Assembly: GCA_000934385.1 (NCBI GenBank)
Contig: KN880491.1
Span: forward strand, 1-64,000
Origin: Cylindrobasidium torrendii FP15055 ss-10
Lineage: Eukaryota; Basidiomycota; Agaricomycetes; Agaricales; Physalacriaceae
DNA length: 64,000 bases
Direction of reading: 5' to 3'
Numbering within the stretch: the first letter of the stretch is position 1; each line of letters begins with the position of its first letter. The notes under the pieces were generated by a model. The model had not been told where the DNA came from. It made no database searches and was given only the letters and a program-made list of their open reading frames with translations. The position numbers and the translations under genes are program-made. Positions 60,250 to 64,000 of this stretch are shown here, piece by piece.

Positions 60250-62599
60250 ATGTCCTCAAGTGAACCGGCAGATGGTGGGCTGTTTTCAGTGAGTAAGTGC
60301 AACAATTACCTTGCATGTCAAGTATTTGATGCGTAGCAACCAGTCACTATCACCCATATTAGAGGTTGCAAATATTTTGAGAAACCAGTAAAAAGACTAT
60401 TTACTTCTCTTTACCGTGATCGTCGCACTCACAAGCGATGTTTGTAGGAATATAGGATACTCTGGGATAACTGGGACTCTGAAGATTTTAGGTGCGCCTG
60501 CTCTCAACTATCCTTCAAATCCCTCGGACATTGATGCCTCTCGCTCAGCTACTACCCTGAGGACTCACTCGAAGCGGAGACCAATGACGCTACCAAAAGA
60601 CTGCTGCAGCGGGCTTGGGAACAGGTCTGGAAGCAAAGGAAACTGACAAAACAAGACTACTGTATGCAAGAAAGATGCGTTACTCTCGACAAAAGATGGA
60701 TCGGTGTGTATCCGTCCTGAGCTTCATCGTGATTTTTTCGAGACAAGCTGATGCCAACTCAATGTCAGAGAAAGAGAAAAGCATGTACGAACAAGAGAAA
60801 GCCAGAGACGCATCAATTGCGAGCTCTGAGGCCGAAGATGAAACACCTCCCGCCACACCGGTTGTCTGCGTTTCGTCTCCTTTGGTAAGTTTTGTTCTTC
60901 TTCATATAGCATCGCAAGGCTGAGGCTGGTGAGACCCCGGTGCCAGCGTCTCCCATTTCTCTGTCCATTGCATCAGAAAGGGAAACCCCATCAGATGATA
61001 CATCTTCCTCGGCGTCAGATTCTTCACGCTCGGAATCGTCGACGCCGAGCCGTCAAGCGCACCCACAAAATAGACAAGAGTCTCTGGAGTCCTACATGAG
61101 ATGCTCGCATTGGGACCCAAAAAGATCCAACCGTACCGCCAAAACCGCCGAAGACATGGATGCACTTCTACCAGCAAGAGAAACGGAACATTTTGACCCC
61201 AGCAGTACGTTGTACTATCCAGAGACTGAGAGTGACATTGGGAGCTCGGTATCCTCGCCTTCGCCTGCCTACTTCAACGACATAGACCCATACGACTTGA
61301 CACCTCTCCAACTCAACAGAAATCCTAGCCCTACTATGTCTTCGGGGCATTCCGTTCCAGCGACGCCTGAGCCTGGCGAAGGCATGGATGTGGACCTGAT
61401 TGTAGAGCCATCCACTGACGAAGAGATGTTTTTTCTTGAGGAGACTCCAGAGTCCGAGATAATGCCACTGCTCGATCTCATCGCACCTAGACTGTCACTC
61501 AGCCCAATTCCAGAGTCTATGTCAACTGATTCTGTAGCTGCTGACCCTGACGGGTCGACCCCATGGTGGATTGGATCCCTCAGTGTTCGTCTCCCAGCTG
61601 AGGATCTCAAGTTCGAAGTCGGCATGGTCGAGCTTCGCATCCTTGAAATACACATACAATTCGACGGACAGATCTTGCCCTTGGATGATGAACTCCTCGT
61701 ATGCATGCACAGCGCGGCCGCTTTCCAAGAATTGCAGCGGATGACTCCTCCCTTGGTCGCAACTGGTTCATTGAGCATACGCGCAGCAATGGAGCATTCT
61801 CATATAGGCGACACAAATGCTCTACATTTCGTTGAAGTCTTGCAAAATACCAAATTCGTGAGTCCTTTCCCTCACCGCCGCAAATTGATGTAGTGACTTG
61901 AACGCCTAGTTTGCCTCCGCACCGCTAAATACTGTGTCTGTCGCTGGGCTAGGACGTGTGCAACTCAGGTTGGTCCTCGCAAACTCAACAAACAACAGTT
62001 CCTCTCTTCGAGCGTACATCGTATTCAATATGCTGCCCAATCCACTCCCCGAGACGCTTGGCACGTCCTACTCCCGTGGGATACTCGAAGACGTCCAAAT
62101 CAAGCACCCTACTATGTCTATCCCTCTGTCAGCATGGACACTCTTCGACCTCCAAATTGTGAGCTGGCCAGCAGACTGGCTACATCGCAACTTGAAGTCG
62201 AAGGAGAGGCGGACTGACGACGCCCCATTGCGCACTGTTGTCCTCCTGGGCTCAGAGCCAACGCCGCACGTGCGGCTCATGGCCTCCATTGTTGCCCATA
62301 TCCTAAGTGCTTATCGTGAATGTCGGGTACAAGTCCATCAAGTCGAGGGCGGTGTGGAGTGGGACGATGCAGATCTTGTATTTATCAACTACGAGCTGTT
62401 GAAGACCCCCGCCGCACTGCCGTCTTCATTCGTCAAGCGAAGACGGGATATCTCGTTCATTGGCTATGGAGATCCCTACGAAGGCGAAGCGTTCTCGAGG
62501 CAGGAGGATACCAGCATACTATGGCAGGAAGGTAACGTATTGCTCGTTGTTCTAGATCAGAAGGTTCTGACGCGCAAGATCTATGAGGTGGGATTGTGA
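60250..62599 (+). CDS. unrecognised large protein, upstream part
   Basis: Exons 60250-60288, 60365-60387, 60456-60491, 60549-60661, 60748-60860 (or -60884), 60910-61857 and 61910-62599 join in frame. The N-terminus is MSSSEPADGGLFS, then ILWDNWDSEDFR and RLLQRAWEQVWKQRKLTKQD. A long Ser/Pro/Glu-rich stretch follows. Two folded regions come next: ELRILEIHIQFDGQILPLDD, and VVLLGSEPTPHVRLMASIVA with DDADLVFINYELLKTP, faintly like an alpha/beta receiver fold. The frame stops at TGA 62597, but coding appears to continue one frame over (next entry). The exon 5 end is ambiguous (51- or 25-base intron). No family is recognised. Confidence 0.6.
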
Positions 62600-62601
62600 C
62601 A

Positions 62602-63221
62602 ATGACGCCCGAAACCATTGGCAAGAAGCTCGTTGCACTTGACAGAATCCTTCAGAAAATTGGCAGAGATCCTAATTGGAAGCTGGTCGTCCTCACACAT
62701 GTCTTTGGGCGTGCGTTGTGTGACCATTATCCGGACGGTGACACCCAAACTATCAAAGCTCATCGAAGCTGGTGAGGCGGCGCTTCCCTGCGATACACTC
62801 GATGAAACCGGCTGACAAGTCCAGCGGGATTTTTTCACATGAAGAATTGTTGGACGCCATTATACTCCATAAAGAAATCGAGCTTGTTAGCGCACCGGTC
62901 ATACATGGCAAGGCTGAAGTTATCCATGCTTGTGATGGTGCCAGTATCATCCAACGATGTCTGAACGACCATGCAACTTTCTGTGCGGAGAATAGAAGTG
63001 AGGACGATTGCTGGGGCTTGCAAGAGGAGTTGAGTAGACAAGCAGCACGCATCGAGGATATCAGGACGTATAGGCGGGCTGTTATCCTCTGCTACAGTGA
63101 GCCAGTGGACGAGAAGGCAAGTCCCTTGCACCAAGGGCACCTTTTGATATTGACCTGTCTGTAGATCGAATGCTTGACGTGCGAAGCATTTTTGGAGACA
63201 CTAACAGATGTGAAAGAGTGA
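62602..63221 (+). CDS. downstream continuation in a shifted frame
   Basis: From ATG 62602, exons 62602-62771, 62825-63116 and 63165-63221 keep frame and give 172 residues. It contains MTPETIGKKLVALDRILQKI and LVVLTHVFGRALCDHYPDGD, then IFSHEELLDAIILHKEIELV and EVIHACDGASIIQRC, and ends LETLTDVKE. The last intron uses GC-AG (AAG|GCAAGT, acceptor TGTCTGTAG). If it is not spliced, the frame ends at 63164. The upstream frame ends 3 bases before this ATG, and the bases just before the ATG (GGGATTGTGACA) read GIVT in this frame. The two parts therefore look like one protein separated by a one-base frame change. Confidence 0.5.
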
Positions 63222-63517
63222 CAGGTTGTGGGAATGAAAACAAGATGGAAATAATCTGGGATGGACATGGCCATTGCGGTGTTTCAACAAGCCATTCATG
63301 ATTGGGCAAATGGAATGTGAGGAACAGAAACTTGACGAGGTCGTGAGCGAACGCAGTGTAGCGGTGGTAGGGATGAAATTCTCGATGCGAAATTATCCAA
63401 AGGAAAGCGCGCGTGTAAAGCATGGGTGGATTGCTGGGGTCACCAATCGCCTGTTGGCCATAGTGGAATACATGGAATGCAAATCATAGTATGAGATAGA
63501 GAGAGCGAATGGACAAA

Positions 63518-63872
63518 TCACCGCAGACGGCTGGAAGTATGGTGAGATGGAGGAACAGATGAATTAGATTGATTGCGCACCGGGCTTCGCGCTCAGACTC
63601 AAGGAGGGCAAGAATGTCCTGCTCGCGGACGGGACCCTTAACGTTACGGATGATTGTGCGGGAGGTGTCGTCCATGAATTCGACGCGAACCTGCGTCACA
63701 CCACCACGAGAGCCAGTCCTGCCGAGGACCTGGAGAAGGTCAAACCTTAAATTTGGGCGGACAGATTTCAGACTACCTTGATGACTTTGGCGAGCTTTAC
63801 GGGGGCTTTTGAGGATTCCTATTCGCGCATGAGCTAGGCATTATCGTGCTGGCGTCGCATCGCGCGCACCAT
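63518..63872 (-). CDS. RPS28: 40S ribosomal protein eS28
   Basis: Four exons (63872-63870, 63818-63777, 63729-63581, 63530-63518) give 68 residues; yeast has 67 and human 69. Exon 1 is only ATG followed by GTGCGC, as in the uS11 gene of this window. The protein reads [15 protein letters not shown], then [20 protein letters not shown] and [16 protein letters not shown], and ends ESEREARRLR. eS28 sits near the mRNA exit of the small subunit head. The last 13-base exon supplies RLR-stop and completes an Arg codon. Identification is certain. Confidence 0.97.
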
Positions 63873-64000
63873 TTTGAGTGACGAGGCGGCGACGAGAAAA
63901 AGAGGCAACGTTGTCGATCGCCACGATGAAAATCAGACAGAACTGTGCAGTCTCTTGCACGGCCATCACGATCGCCATCATGCCGATGAGACAACCTGTG
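63873..64000. other. promoter side of RPS28
   Basis: The window ends 128 bases upstream of the eS28 start codon. No motif is clear enough to name. Confidence 0.4.

Overview
The window looks like nuclear DNA of a filamentous basidiomycete, most likely an agaricomycete. Coding regions are cut by many introns of about 45-60 bases with GT-AG ends. Several genes contain tiny exons of 10-19 bases. The gene content also fits mushroom-forming fungi: a DDExxD/NSE terpene synthase, a many-exon P450, a seven-segment membrane protein of the DUF6534 type, a MATA-type HMG-box protein, and F-box/LRR proteins. I derived exon structures by hand from splice signals and reading-frame continuity. Most coordinates should be right to the base, but a few junctions are ambiguous and are flagged.

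Layout. 1-460 holds a decayed repeat rich in AGTACTTG. 1,677-8,028 (minus): a long disordered protein, then the ABC-F ATPase Arb1. 8,029-12,484 is a 4.4 kb stretch without a supported gene, ahead of an Nrg1-like C2H2 factor. 13,840-17,340: the tail of an unrecognised gene, a small possibly mitochondrial protein, ribosomal protein uS11 and an unknown protein. 18,156-22,304: a coiled-coil protein with an N-terminal anchor, a secreted intradiol dioxygenase, and an F-box-like gene broken by one TGA. 22,542-39,433 is mainly housekeeping: ADE2, a ten-exon unknown protein, a Whi2-like BTB protein, an F-box protein, proteasome ATPase Rpt6, a ThrE/Prm10-type transporter, KEOPS subunit Cgi121 facing a TMX3-like disulfide isomerase across only 40 bases, and a thioesterase. 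41,094-42,431: an HMG-box factor.

43,802-59,806 is the accessory part. It has a sesquiterpene-type synthase and a P450 side by side on the minus strand, then a DUF6534-type membrane protein. After the complex I 49 kDa subunit come two tandem UbiA-superfamily genes with the same exon architecture, the second broken by a TAG where the first has tryptophan. The synthase and P450 form a plausible small terpenoid cluster. Whether the membrane protein and UbiA pair belong to it is inference.

60,250-63,221 encodes a protein I do not recognise, which appears to continue across a one-base frame change near 62,590 and ends with a GC-AG intron. 63,518-63,872 is ribosomal protein eS28. Like uS11, it has an intron directly after the start codon.
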